The notes beneath the pieces were generated by a model. That model had not been told where the DNA came from, searched no databases, and worked only from the letters and a program-made list of their open reading frames with translations. From NCBI RefSeq assembly GCF_001746415.1, contig NZ_MEHJ01000001.1, positions 682,001 to 746,000 of the forward strand: a stretch of 64,000 nt of DNA, written 5' to 3'. This DNA comes from Streptomyces agglomeratus (GTDB lineage: Bacteria > Actinomycetota > Actinomycetes > Streptomycetales > Streptomycetaceae). This document shows, in pieces, positions 56,053 to 64,000 of this stretch. Position 1 is the first letter of the stretch, and every line of letters starts with the position of its first letter. Both the position numbers and the translations under genes were made by a program.

Positions 56053-56957
56053 GCAGGGAACCGGCCGCGCTTGAGGCCCGAGGACTCGTGATGCGCTACG
56101 GCCGCCGCCGCGATCCGGTCCTGCGGGACTGCTCCTTCCGGCTGCCCGCCGGTCGGATATGCGCACTGGTCGGCCCGAACGGCGCCGGCAAGTCCACGCT
56201 ACTGGCATTGGCGGCGGGGATTCTCCGCCCGACGGGGGGAACGCTGCGGGTGCTCGGGGCCGGCCCCGCCGAGTCTCGGCCGCGGATCGGCTACGTGGCG
56301 CAGACTCGTCCGCTCCATCCCCAGCTCACCGTGGCGGAGACGCTCCGGCTGGGCGCCGAGCTCAACAGGGGCCGCTGGGACCAAGAAGCCGCCGAACGCG
56401 CCGCGTACGCCGCCGGTCTGGATCCGAAGACCAGGATCCGTACCCTTTCCGGTGGCCAGCGCACCCGCGTCGCCCTGGCGCTGGCCTTGGGCAAACGGTC
56501 CGAACTGCTGCTGCTGGACGAGCCGATGGCGGACCTCGATCCAGTAGCCCGCCACCAGCTGATGGGCACCCTGCTGGCCGTCGCGGTCGAGCACGGCACC
56601 AGCGTCGTCATGTCCTCTCATGTCCTCACCGAATTGGAGGGCGCGTGTGACTACGTCCTGCTGCTCGGGGGCGGGCAGATCAGGCTCGCCGGGGAGAGCG
56701 AGGAGGTACTGACCGCGCACGCGCGCCTCACCGGCACCTCGTCCGACTTCACGCCGCACGCCGTCGTGGAGTCCGGCGCCACAGGCCGCGGCCATACCGC
56801 CCTCGTGCGCCCCCGGGGTCCGGTCGACACGGCCTCGTGGCTGGTCGAGCAACCCTCCATGGAGGAGCTGATCCTGACCCACCTCCGCAACCCCGGCGCT
56901 CCCGCCCTGTTCACGAGAAGCGCTTCGTCCGCACCGAGCCAGGAGGCTGTCGCATGA
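56049..56957 (+). CDS. ABC transporter ATP-binding protein
   Basis: 302 aa. Walker A GPNGAGKS, signature LSGGQRTR, Walker B LLLLDEP and switch His in MSSHVL. Typical CcmA-like exporter ATPase, with a C-terminal extension after residue 215. With the GntR regulator and one permease it forms a small export system, often for cell-wall-active peptides or drugs. Confidence 0.9.
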   Translation: MSREPAALEARGLVMRYGRRRDPVLRDCSFRLPAGRICALVGPNGAGKSTLLALAAGILRPTGGTLRVLGAGPAESRPRIGYVAQTRPLHPQLTVAETLRLGAELNRGRWDQEAAERAAYAAGLDPKTRIRTLSGGQRTRVALALALGKRSELLLLDEPMADLDPVARHQLMGTLLAVAVEHGTSVVMSSHVLTELEGACDYVLLLGGGQIRLAGESEEVLTAHARLTGTSSDFTPHAVVESGATGRGHTALVRPRGPVDTASWLVEQPSMEELILTHLRNPGAPALFTRSASSAPSQEAVA

Positions 56958-57898
56958 CCACTCTCTCGCATTTCCCACGCAGGGGCCTGACCTGGGCGGT
57001 GCTGCGGCTGCACCGGGTGCCGCTCGGGGTCTGGGCGGCCATGGTCGTCGCCGGGGCCGGCGGGCTGCTCTGGCTCTACGAACTGGGACAGGGAGCTGCT
57101 TCGTACAGTGAGCGCTGTGGTGATGGCGCGGGGTTGCTGCAATGCACGGCAGGCGTGCGCCACTGGGGTCTTGAACTCCGGTACGCCCAGCTCCTCGCCT
57201 GGCTTCCGTGCGCCATCGCCGCCTGCGCAGGCGCTGCACTGATCGGCCGCGAACTGGAGCACGGCACCACCACCTTGGCGTGGACCCAGTCGGTGTCCCC
57301 CGTCCGCTGGCTCGCCACGAAGCTCGCTGTGCCGGCGGTGGCTCTCCTCGCTGGTACGGCGGTGCTGACCCTGATGTTCCGGTGGGCGTGGCTGTCCGGT
57401 CCCGGCGACGGCATCAACCGGTGGAACAGCGAATACTTCCACGCCGCCGGAGCAGTGGGCCCGGCGTACGTTCTGCTCGGACTGGCGCTTGGCGGGCTGG
57501 CGGCGCTGCTCACCCGCCGCACCGCCCCCGCGATGGGCCTGGCCTTGGTCGGCATCGGGTTGGCGTACCACCTGGGCGACCGAGTCCGGTCTTCCCTCTG
57601 GCCTGCGAGCGAGGTGCGGGGCCCGTGGGACTCGGCACTCAACCATGTCGATCAGCTCGAACTTGGGATGATCATGAAATCCGGGGAGCGCGTCAGCGGT
57701 CTCGACTGCCACAACCAGGCCGCGCCCGGCGATCTCAGTACGTGCCTGTCGGATCACGGGGCAGTCGACTTCTATGCGAAGATCCACCCGACCTCGCACT
57801 ACTGGCCGATCCAACTGGTCGAGACCGGCATCGTCCTGGCACTGACCGCCGCTACGGTGGGCGCCGCGTTCTGGGTGCTGCGGCGCAGGCTTCCCTGA
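56954..57898 (+). CDS. ABC transporter permease
   Basis: 314 aa, six hydrophobic segments. A large external loop between segments 1 and 2 holds two Cys (SERCGDGAGLLQC), and another near the end has two more (LDCHNQAAPGDLSTC). The IGRELEHGTTTLAWTQSVS block is characteristic of actinomycete ABC-2-like permeases next to YtrA regulators. AGGAGG 7 bases before the ATG, which overlaps the ATPase stop. Confidence 0.88.
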   Translation: MTTLSHFPRRGLTWAVLRLHRVPLGVWAAMVVAGAGGLLWLYELGQGAASYSERCGDGAGLLQCTAGVRHWGLELRYAQLLAWLPCAIAACAGAALIGRELEHGTTTLAWTQSVSPVRWLATKLAVPAVALLAGTAVLTLMFRWAWLSGPGDGINRWNSEYFHAAGAVGPAYVLLGLALGGLAALLTRRTAPAMGLALVGIGLAYHLGDRVRSSLWPASEVRGPWDSALNHVDQLELGMIMKSGERVSGLDCHNQAAPGDLSTCLSDHGAVDFYAKIHPTSHYWPIQLVETGIVLALTAATVGAAFWVLRRRLP

Positions 57899-57929
57899 CC
57901 GCCCGCTCCCGTGCGCCGCTTGGGCGGTC
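57897..57929 (+). terminator. Hairpin at the end of the GntR-ABC operon
   Basis: 8-bp stem GACCGCCC / GGGCGGTC with a 17-base loop, beginning inside the permease stop codon. Confidence 0.5.
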
Positions 57930-58139
57930 GTGCCGGCATCGTTGCGGCTGGGCAGTCAGTGCACGGTCAGGAGATGACCGGGTGTTGGCGAACCTGCCGG
58001 GCTGAGCCGTCCGGCCGGGTTCAGCGTTTGGCTGCTCGGGCGACGTGGGTCAGGGCACGGCGTCCGGCCGCATCACCACCCAGGATGGTCGTGAGGTGGT
58101 CCGCTAGGGTGACCCGTCGTCAACTACCGGGAGATCGTC

Positions 58140-58880
58140 GTGTCCACCCCGCCGCCACTCGGCTCGTACTCCTCCGCCCATCAGGGTGCCCCGTATGGCG
58201 GTGCACCGCACGCAAGCTCCTCGCCGTACGCACAGCATGCGACGTTCCCGTGGGGTGCTCCGTACGGGCCCCCCGCCGGGCCTTCATGCCAGGTGTGCGG
58301 TGCGCGGCCGGCCGCGCACGCGGTCATACGTGGACATCAGGGCTTTTTGGTGATCATGCGCTTCCTCAAGCGGGAAGGTGACTTCTGCCGCGACTGCGGC
58401 ACGGCGTTCTACCGCCGGATGACCTCCGACACGCTGTGGCAAGGCTGGTGGGGCCCCTTGTCGATGGTCATCACGCCCTTCACCGTGCTCCTGAATCTCG
58501 GGTCGCGCGCCGTCTTCCGCCGCCTGACCGCTCCGGTCGGTGCCGTGCGGCGTCCTCTCGACCCCGGTAAGCGTGTACTGGCCCGGCCCCCGGCCCTCAT
58601 CCCCCTCCTCGCCGTCGGCCTGGCGCTCGCCATGGTGACCGTTCTGGCAGTCATCGGCCTGGTGGCGGGCGGTGACAGGGCGGCGGCCCAGGTGTCGGTC
58701 GGTGACTGCGTCCGCAACAACGCGGCCTGGCCCGAGCAGGACATCGAGCGCATCAGCTGCTCCGACAGTGACAGCCAGTACCGCGTGTCGCCGGACGATT
58801 CCTGTCCCGCCGGCGCGTACGTCCTCTATCCGGACTACAGCAGGGACGGTTCGGCACTGTGCCTGGCACCGGTGCGCTGA
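58140..58880 (+). CDS. Membrane protein with Cys-pair motif and extracellular LppU-like domain
   Basis: 246 aa. A Pro/Tyr/Ala-rich N-terminus (1-48), two Cys pairs CQVCG and CRDCG with an intervening His (about 50-88) that could bind zinc, two hydrophobic segments (about 100-118 and 150-172), then an exported domain VGDCVRNN...ISCSDSDSQYRV...C with spaced cysteines like the LppU/SCO3897 group. GTG start with GGGAG 6 bases upstream. Function unknown. Confidence 0.75.
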   Translation: MSTPPPLGSYSSAHQGAPYGGAPHASSSPYAQHATFPWGAPYGPPAGPSCQVCGARPAAHAVIRGHQGFLVIMRFLKREGDFCRDCGTAFYRRMTSDTLWQGWWGPLSMVITPFTVLLNLGSRAVFRRLTAPVGAVRRPLDPGKRVLARPPALIPLLAVGLALAMVTVLAVIGLVAGGDRAAAQVSVGDCVRNNAAWPEQDIERISCSDSDSQYRVSPDDSCPAGAYVLYPDYSRDGSALCLAPVR

Positions 58881-59333
58881 TCCCCTCCGGACACAGTGGC
58901 GACCCGGCTCCCCGGCGGAGAGGGGCTACGAGGATACGACCCCAGCGGGCGCGTTCCCTCGGCCTTCCGTACGCAGGGAGGCCGGCCTGACCCGGCTGCC
59001 CTGCTCTCCTCCCCCGGCGCCCCGGCCCTACCGCCCGTAGGGCTGACTTATCGTCACTTCTCGCTGGCAGTGCGACCGGCGGCAGGGGGATCCCGGGAGC
59101 CCTTCACACTCATCTCGCTCCGGCACGCCTCGGCCCGCCCTCGTGAGCAGCCCGGCTACCGGCTGACGGCCCGGCAGCTCCCGCGATCACAGATGCTTAC
59201 ACGGTTGTTTACAGAGAATCACGTTGCGGTCACGTTAATCGTACGCATCTTGACGCTTCCCCAACCACATAGTTGGCTTTCGGCCACCTTGGCCGCAATT
59301 GATGCGGCCTGCCAGGGAGCTTGGATTCAACCA
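58881..59333. other. Region upstream of xylF
   Basis: 453 bases, no supported gene. From 59190 to 59285 it is noticeably A/T-richer. TCACGTT occurs at 59219-59225 and again at 59230-59236, one helical turn apart, a likely regulator site. TTGACG at 59250 is a possible -35 but no good -10 follows. Confidence 0.4.
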
Positions 59334-60449
59334 ATGAACGCACTTCTGCGTCGTACCGCAGTCGCAGCCGCCGCCTCAGCGATGGCCATGTCCCTCTTCG
59401 GATGCGGCACGAACGAGGAACCGAATGTGAGGCTGAGTGACGACATCGTTGTTGGTCTGCTGCTCCCGGAGAACCAGGCCGCGCGCTACGAGCAGTTCGA
59501 CAAGCCGGTCATCGAGGAGCGCATCGCGCTTCAGACCAACAGCAAGGGCAGGGTCCGCTACGCCAACGCGAAGAACGACGCCGAGCTTCAGACGCGGCAG
59601 CTCGAATCGATGATCGCGGAGGACGTCGACGTGCTGATCGTGGACGCGGTGGACTCCAAGGCCATAGCCGGCGCGATAGAAAAGGCGGACGACGCCGGCA
59701 TCCCGGTCGTCGCCTTCGACCGCCTCGCCGAGGGCCCCATCGACGGGTACGTCTCCTTCGACAACGAACAGGTGGGCCACATCCAGGGCAAGTCCCTGCT
59801 GAAGGCCCTGTCGGGCGAGGCCGGGGCCGGTTCGGGGTCCGGGGCGGCGTCGGGCAAGGTCGTGATGATCAACGGCGCCCTCACCGACCCGAACGCCGCC
59901 ATGTTCAAGAAGGGCGCCCACACCGAGCTGGACAGCAAGGTCGAGATCGGCGTCGAGTACGACACCAAGGACTGGAAGCCGGAGAACGCCAAGGCCAACA
60001 TGCAGGCCGCGATCGCCGCCCTCGGCAAGGACGCCATCACCGGCGTCTACTCCGCCAACGACGGCATGGCGGGGGGAATCATCGACGCGCTCAAGGCCGC
60101 CGGTGTCACCGACCTTCCGCCGGTCACCGGCCAGGATGCCGAACTCGCGGCCGTGCAGCGCATCGTTGCCGGTGATCAGTACATGACCGTCTACAAGCAG
60201 TACGCACCGGAGGCAGAGGCCGCCGCGGAGATGGCCATCCTGCTGGCCAGGCACATGTCGCTCGGCGCCGCCGCGCACACGGACATCGACACCCCGACCG
60301 AGAAGTCCGTCCCGACGGTGCGCATCCCCGTCATCGCGGTGACGGAGGACAACATCAAGGAGACCGTCGTCGCTGACGGCCTCTACTCAGTGGAGCAGAT
60401 CTGCATCCCCAAGCTCAAGGCCGAATGCAAGCAGCTCGGGCTCGTGTAG
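59334..60449 (+). CDS. xylF: Sugar-binding lipoprotein of a xylose-type ABC importer
   Basis: 371 aa. Lipoprotein signal peptide with lipobox SLFGC (Cys 24). Periplasmic-binding-protein type I domains (IVVGLLLPENQAARYEQFD, DVLIVDAVDSKAI, VVAFDRLAEG, GVYSANDGMAGGIIDAL, VTGQDAE) match D-xylose-binding XylF. It would hand a pentose to a membrane transporter, but no ATPase or permease follows, so it is an orphan here. A Gly/Ser/Ala insert lies near residue 163. ATG 59334 is the start that gives a proper signal peptide. Confidence 0.85.
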   Translation: MNALLRRTAVAAAASAMAMSLFGCGTNEEPNVRLSDDIVVGLLLPENQAARYEQFDKPVIEERIALQTNSKGRVRYANAKNDAELQTRQLESMIAEDVDVLIVDAVDSKAIAGAIEKADDAGIPVVAFDRLAEGPIDGYVSFDNEQVGHIQGKSLLKALSGEAGAGSGSGAASGKVVMINGALTDPNAAMFKKGAHTELDSKVEIGVEYDTKDWKPENAKANMQAAIAALGKDAITGVYSANDGMAGGIIDALKAAGVTDLPPVTGQDAELAAVQRIVAGDQYMTVYKQYAPEAEAAAEMAILLARHMSLGAAAHTDIDTPTEKSVPTVRIPVIAVTEDNIKETVVADGLYSVEQICIPKLKAECKQLGLV

Positions 60450-60652
60450 TACCGCCGGGCCGGCCCTCGTACCCCGTACCCCGCGCCCCTTCACTCGCGG
60501 GACCTCATGGTGGCCGGTATCTCGATCCCGAGCCGGGCGTGCACCTCGTCATCCCCACGTGGGGCCCGCCGCGCCACACCGCGCGGCGGGCAGCACCACA
60601 TTGCGCGGCGCTTCGATTCGAGTGGGGACGGATGCCATCGATGCCATGGCCA

Positions 60653-61117
60653 TCACGCTGGTTGCGGCTCGGCGGCCGGCGCTTCCTGATTCCTGACCGG
60701 TCTGGTCACCTGTTTCGCCACACACTGCGGCATCCCCTGCGCGGGGCCCGTCGGATGGCGCCGGTAAGCGCCGGGCGGCATGCCGACCAGTTCGCTGAAG
60801 CGTGTACTGAAGGTGCCCAGCGATGAGCAGCCCACCGCGAAGCAGACGTCGGTGACGCTGAGGTCGCCACGGCGCAGGAGCGCTGCCGCGCGCTCGATGC
60901 GACGCGTCATCAGGTAGGCGTACGGCGACTCCCCGTAGGCAAGCCGGAACTGGCGGCTGAGGTGCCCGGCGGACATGTTCTCTCCGCGGGCGAGTGCCTC
61001 GACATTGAGCGGCTGGGCATACTGCCGGTCGATCCGGTCGCGGACGCGGCGCAGTCGCGCCAGGTCGCTCAGGCGCTGCGCCGCGGTGCGGGCGCGCCCC
61101 CAGGACGGGTGACACAT
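60653..61117 (-). CDS. AraC-family regulator (DNA-binding domain only)
   Basis: 154 aa. Two AraC helix-turn-helices (VEALARGENMSAGHLSRQFR; VTDVCFAVGCSSLGTFSTRF, GMPPGAYRR) and no ligand domain. ATG 61117 with GGAG 8 bases upstream. Downstream of the VOC gene on the same strand (gap 155 bases). Its C-terminal tail (CVAKQVTRPVRNQEA) has a relic twin at 61689-61754. Likely controls the VOC gene or itself. Confidence 0.87.
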   Translation of the reverse strand: MCHPSWGRARTAAQRLSDLARLRRVRDRIDRQYAQPLNVEALARGENMSAGHLSRQFRLAYGESPYAYLMTRRIERAAALLRRGDLSVTDVCFAVGCSSLGTFSTRFSELVGMPPGAYRRHPTGPAQGMPQCVAKQVTRPVRNQEAPAAEPQPA

Positions 61118-61272
61118 GAGGTATCTCCACTTTCGTCGATGTCCGTGAGTGCTGGGTCGCACGCCTTGGCAGGCGTCGAGGTACTCGACGGTGGCCCGCG
61201 AGCACCGGCCGCCGTACTCCTCTCAAGTGGTCACGACGGTGGCCGTCGCGGCCGAATCGACGACCGGACGGC

Positions 61273-61692
61273 TCAGCGCAGCTCCTGGATGCGGATCAGG
61301 TTGCCCGCGGGATCGCGGAAGGCGCAGTCGCGGATGCCGTACGGCTGATCTGTCGGCTCCTGCACGACCTCCGCGTCGTGGGCCTGCACCTTCTCGAAGG
61401 TGGCGTCAAGATCTCTGGTGGCCAGCAGGATCCAGCCGTACGTGCCCTTGGCCATCATCTCGGCGATGGTGCGACGCTCGTCCTCGGTCACCCCGGGGTC
61501 AGCGGCGGGCGGCGCCAGGAGGATGGACGTGCCGGGCTGATCGGCGGGGCCGACCGTGATCCAGCGCATCTTCCCTTGTCCCACGTCGCTGCGGACCTGG
61601 AAGCCGAGGACGTCGCGGTAGAAGGCCAGGGACGCGTCGGGGTCGTCGTGCGGAAGGAAACTGGTGTGAATGGTGATGTCCATGCCCGTCAT
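61273..61692 (-). CDS. VOC-superfamily (glyoxalase/bleomycin-resistance-like) protein
   Basis: 139 aa. Paired beta-alpha-beta modules: HTSFLPHDDPDASLAFYRDVLGFQV and WILLATRDLDATFEKVQ, ending FRDPAGNLIRI with a metal-ligand-type region. Could be a lyase, dioxygenase or binding protein. ATG 61692 overlaps the stop of the AraC relic (ATGA); ATG 61683 (MDITIHTSF) is equally possible. Confidence 0.85.
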   Translation of the reverse strand: MTGMDITIHTSFLPHDDPDASLAFYRDVLGFQVRSDVGQGKMRWITVGPADQPGTSILLAPPAADPGVTEDERRTIAEMMAKGTYGWILLATRDLDATFEKVQAHDAEVVQEPTDQPYGIRDCAFRDPAGNLIRIQELR

Positions 61693-61754
61693 GCTAGGTG
61701 GGCCGCGTCTCCCCGCGCTTCTCGATTCCTGACCGATCCGGCCACCCGTTTCAC
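61689..61754 (-). pseudogene. C-terminal tail of a lost second AraC-type regulator
   Basis: The minus strand reads VKRVAGSVRNREARGDAAHLA and a stop, matching the intact AraC tail (VAKQVTRPVRNQEAPAAEPQ). The DNA of the two tails aligns over about 60 bases with many identities. The relic stop overlaps the VOC ATG, so the lost gene was once translationally coupled to the VOC gene. Confidence 0.6.
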
Positions 61755-61955
61755 TCCCCGCGACCGCGTCCCCCATCACGCGGACGCCACCCCTGTGCAC
61801 CGCTGCCCCGGGCGCCCGCGATCTCCGCGACGGCCCCGCATCGCATCTGGGATCACGAGGACACGACAGGGCGGGGGCGGATAAACTCAAGTGGCCCGAA
61901 GGGCTGTGTAGTTCGGGAAGAGGTCGGCACTGACAGGCGTACCGCGTCGCTCCTG

Positions 61956-61998
61956 AGAGGGGATCGGGTGCGGGCACGGCGCCTTAGCCGATCCCTCT
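61956..61998 (+). promoter_or_regulatory. 5'-leader hairpin before the 54-aa gene
   Basis: AGAGGGGATCGG pairs with CCGATCCCTCT (one bulged G) across a 20-base loop, ending 5 bases before the AAGGAG ribosome site. Could be an mRNA-stabilising or regulatory leader. Confidence 0.4.
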
Positions 61999-62012
61999 TC
62001 GAAAGGAGCTAC

Positions 62013-62177
62013 ATGGAACTCGCGGGATGGGTGACTGTCGGGACTGCGGCGGTCGTTGGGGGTTTCACTGTCGTGGGACACCTCTTCGACCAGGTCCCTG
62101 CTCTCTCCCAGAAGATAATCACCGCGATTCGGTCCGTTCGCGCCGTGCGCGATGAAGTGAGGGCCAGTCGGGAGTGA
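62013..62177 (+). CDS. 54-residue membrane protein
   Basis: ATG with AAGGAG 5 bases upstream. One hydrophobic helix (WVTVGTAAVVGGFTVVGHLF) followed by a basic amphipathic tail (IITAIRSVRAVRDEVRASRE). A perfect terminator hairpin begins 6 bases after the stop and a leader hairpin precedes it, so it appears to be its own transcription unit. No family recognised. Confidence 0.65.
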   Translation: MELAGWVTVGTAAVVGGFTVVGHLFDQVPALSQKIITAIRSVRAVRDEVRASRE

Positions 62178-62183
62178 TGACTG

Positions 62184-62221
62184 GTCGCGCCAGGAGGAGT
62201 TCCCCTGCCTCCTGGCGCGAC
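62184..62221 (+). terminator. Strong terminator of the 54-aa gene
   Basis: Perfect 14-bp stem (GTCGCGCCAGGAGG / CCTCCTGGCGCGAC) with a 10-base loop, right after the stop; the SUKH gene converges from the other side. Confidence 0.75.
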
Positions 62222-62299
62222 GCGGTACTGGAGCCCAAGCCCTTCCTGCCCGGCCGCACCCGGAGCGCATGCCGTCGTCACGTGGAGCGCCTGGTTCGC

Positions 62300-62908
62300 T
62301 CAGCAGCCTTTGACGGATGGCCGTACCGTCGGCAGCCCCCACGGCTCCAGAGACCCGCTGATCAAGTCCGCCAGGAACTGAACAGCACCTGCTTCGTAGT
62401 GCCACCAGTCGCCATTGCGTGAAGCCACCGTGACAGTCCACTCGTCAGACCCGGCCCCGGCGGTGGTCCAGAGGAAGTAGTCGCCCGAGTACGACGTGGC
62501 CCACGGCAGCAGGCCCCCCGGCGCCGGGAAAGGGCGCAGCGGAAGGGACGTCTCCGCGTCCGCACACCACTCCGCCAGGATTTCGAGATCGTCGGAATCT
62601 TCTGCCCATGCCTTCTCCCGTCCGGGTGCCGGGAAGCCCACGAACAGGAAGTCGCCGAAGGCCAGGGACGGATAGGTGTCACCGAGCAGCTTGTAGTCCG
62701 AGGGCAGCCGCACGCCCAGGCCGGTCTCCACTCGCTCCCAGTCAATGCCAGCGGGACCCGTACGCCGCAGAGCAGGCAGCCCGGGTATTGCCCGGTCCAG
62801 AGCCTGAATCGCCGAAGCCGGATCAGTCAGTCGTCGATGCGGCACCTGGGTGCCGATGAGAGCGTCGTCCACGCCGGACAGGTTGCCAGGCGGATGGTTG
62901 CCGATCAT
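62300..62908 (-). CDS. SMI1/KNR4 (SUKH) family protein
   Basis: 202 aa. SUKH core: IDWERVETGLGVRLPSDYKLL, SLAFGDFLFVGFPAPG, LLPWATSYSGDYFLWTTAG and NGDWWHYEAGAVQFLADLI. Many SUKH proteins are immunity proteins against nuclease toxins of contact-dependent systems; others are household proteins. No toxin is visible within the window. Start uncertain: ATG 62908 was chosen, with in-frame GTG and ATG alternatives on either side and no clear ribosome site. Confidence 0.8.
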   Translation of the reverse strand: MIGNHPPGNLSGVDDALIGTQVPHRRLTDPASAIQALDRAIPGLPALRRTGPAGIDWERVETGLGVRLPSDYKLLGDTYPSLAFGDFLFVGFPAPGREKAWAEDSDDLEILAEWCADAETSLPLRPFPAPGGLLPWATSYSGDYFLWTTAGAGSDEWTVTVASRNGDWWHYEAGAVQFLADLISGSLEPWGLPTVRPSVKGC

Positions 62909-63067
62909 CACCCGGTCCGCCGAGAGAAACGGCGCCCTTGCCACCCGCACCCGGCCGGAGGCCGTCCCTCAGCTGCCCGGTTCTGCGATGAAGTGCACCA
63001 ACGCCGAGCCGCCTCGGCGGCAACGCACCCGGTTGAGGCGGCCGAGCTCCGCACAACGGCGGGACTC

Positions 63068-64000
63068 CTACCCGATCAGTTCTCCCGATGAGGTGACTTG
63101 AAAGGCCCGCCCGCGCACGGAGGCATCGGAGGTGTCCCCCTGGGCGCCCCCGCTGTCCGACCACGCGATGAACACGCTTTCGGCTCCGTCCCCGAAGGCC
63201 GCCGCGGCGCAGACCTGGGCACGGCCACCGGTCGTCGCCGAGCTGACCTGAACCTTCTCACTCAGCGAGAGCTGACTCTCAGAGCACATCTTCGCCATGA
63301 CGGTGGGGACGGTCTGGAAGGTGACGGCGCTCTTTTCCACCCAGGCCAGCAGGAAACGCCCACCCGGCATCGGGGCAAGCGCCGGCCACGACCGGTTGAA
63401 GTCGCGCGGCGGGCCTGCGATCACACTGGTGATGACCGAACCGTCACCGTTCGGGTCGAAGATGCTGGCTTCCACGGTGGTCTGTGAGACACCGAGATCG
63501 CTGGGGCCGATGCCCTCGATGTGCGCGATGACGAACTTCCCGGTATCGAGAAGGGTCAATGAGTTCCTGCCCTGGAAACCGGACACGTTGGGTTGGATCT
63601 CGCCTCCCCGGGGCGATCCGTCGAAATTGAACACCCTGTAGGTGAGCCGATTTCCTCCGATCGACGAGGGATCACTCGTCCATGCGACGACGTAGTTTCC
63701 GTTCGCCAGCACCGTCACCGCCGGGCTGTTGTGGAACCCTTCGGTGGTGTTGACCGTCATCTCAGGACCGGACTTGTTGCCTTCGATGGTGAAGCGTTGG
63801 GCGCGAATCCGCTGGTCCTGGCGTGCCCCCGTCCATACGACGACGCAGCCGCCGTCGATCAGGCGCGTCAAGGAAGGCCGGTTCGTCGGGTCGATGTCGG
63901 TGGTGCTGACCCGCACTTGAGGCCCAGCCGGTTGCCCGTCGAAGAATCTTTGCATTTTCACCTGCGGGAGGGGTGGCGGAATGTTGAAGGGTTGTTCCGT
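63068..64000 (-). CDS. Beta-propeller-like repeat protein (5' partial at window edge)
   Basis: About 311 codons visible. The frame is open to the right edge and reads through a GTG at 63961 and an ATG at 63955, so the true start may lie outside. It has repeats of about 50-60 residues with the pattern xVNTT...P.VTVLANGNYVVAWTS...YRVFNFDGSPRG, like the FG-GAP/hemolysin-associated repeats of large extracellular proteins. No catalytic motif and no signal peptide seen. It lies 159 bases upstream of the SUKH gene on the same strand. Confidence 0.7.
   Translation of the reverse strand, partial: TEQPFNIPPPLPQVKMQRFFDGQPAGPQVRVSTTDIDPTNRPSLTRLIDGGCVVVWTGARQDQRIRAQRFTIEGNKSGPEMTVNTTEGFHNSPAVTVLANGNYVVAWTSDPSSIGGNRLTYRVFNFDGSPRGGEIQPNVSGFQGRNSLTLLDTGKFVIAHIEGIGPSDLGVSQTTVEASIFDPNGDGSVITSVIAGPPRDFNRSWPALAPMPGGRFLLAWVEKSAVTFQTVPTVMAKMCSESQLSLSEKVQVSSATTGGRAQVCAAAAFGDGAESVFIAWSDSGGAQGDTSDASVRGRAFQVTSSGELIG

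Noticed and set aside
59250..59278. TTGACG and following bases as the xylF promoter
   Set aside because: No acceptable -10 hexamer at 16-18 bases; kept only as a remark.

Overview
The window is chromosomal DNA of a high-GC actinomycete, almost certainly a Streptomyces. The support is strongly G/C-biased third codon positions, many GTG starts and ATGA/GTGA gene overlaps, a melC1-melC2 tyrosinase pair, a complete mce lipid-transport operon, an actinobacterial xanthine-dehydrogenase-type operon, secreted proteins with Streptomyces-type signal peptides, and IS1182- and IS605-type insertion sequences. No rRNA, tRNA or CRISPR array was seen. The first gene is cut by the left edge and the last by the right edge.

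Layout. 1-4.6 kb: end of a nonribosomal peptide synthetase (A-T; then C, a vestigial A subdomain, T and a terminal NAD-binding domain). 4.6-7.1 kb: MarR relic, alpha/beta hydrolase and a membrane PP2C phosphatase. 7.2-18.3 kb: a leftward mce operon (ATPase, two YrbE permeases, six Mce proteins, two Mce-associated proteins), nearly every junction overlapping. 18.4-20.9 kb: an ECF sigma factor with a membrane segment and a long repetitive tail, and a secreted lytic transglycosylase. A 33-bp element (30/33 identical) lies upstream of both the mce operon and the transglycosylase gene, suggesting a shared promoter class. 21.6-26.4 kb: tyrosinase pair, second PP2C phosphatase, and an MFS exporter divergent from an XRE-cupin regulator. 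26.7-32.2 kb: pentapeptide-type membrane protein, SnoaL-like protein, small Cys/His membrane protein, and an HTH-NACHT-membrane protein.

32.4-38.1 kb holds the most novel block: a secreted esterase followed by four translationally coupled genes. These encode a secreted, membrane-anchored protein with a deaminase-like zinc motif plus a conserved unknown domain, a Pro-Thr-repeat membrane protein, a PrsW-like intramembrane protease homologue with an altered motif, and a small membrane protein. 38.2-44.7 kb: two GNAT acetyltransferases, then xdhABC behind a promoter with operator-like repeats and a possible 25-codon leader whose ribosome site sits in a hairpin. 44.8-48.2 kb: SSS symporter, DUF485 partner and PucR regulator. 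48.9-53.1 kb: trypsin-like protease, HATPase-LuxR regulator, quinone-oxidoreductase-like enzyme and DUF998 membrane protein.

53.1-55.1 kb: an IS1182-family element with perfect 18-bp inverted repeats sits, with a 4-bp TAAA duplication, in the end hairpin of a decayed IS605/TnpB element. 55.7-57.9 kb: GntR-ABC ATPase-permease operon. 58.1-64 kb: Cys-rich membrane protein, orphan XylF-type sugar-binding lipoprotein, AraC regulator, VOC protein preceded by the tail of a lost second AraC copy, a 54-aa membrane protein between a 5' hairpin and a strong terminator, a SUKH (SMI1/KNR4) protein, and a repeat-built protein running off the edge.
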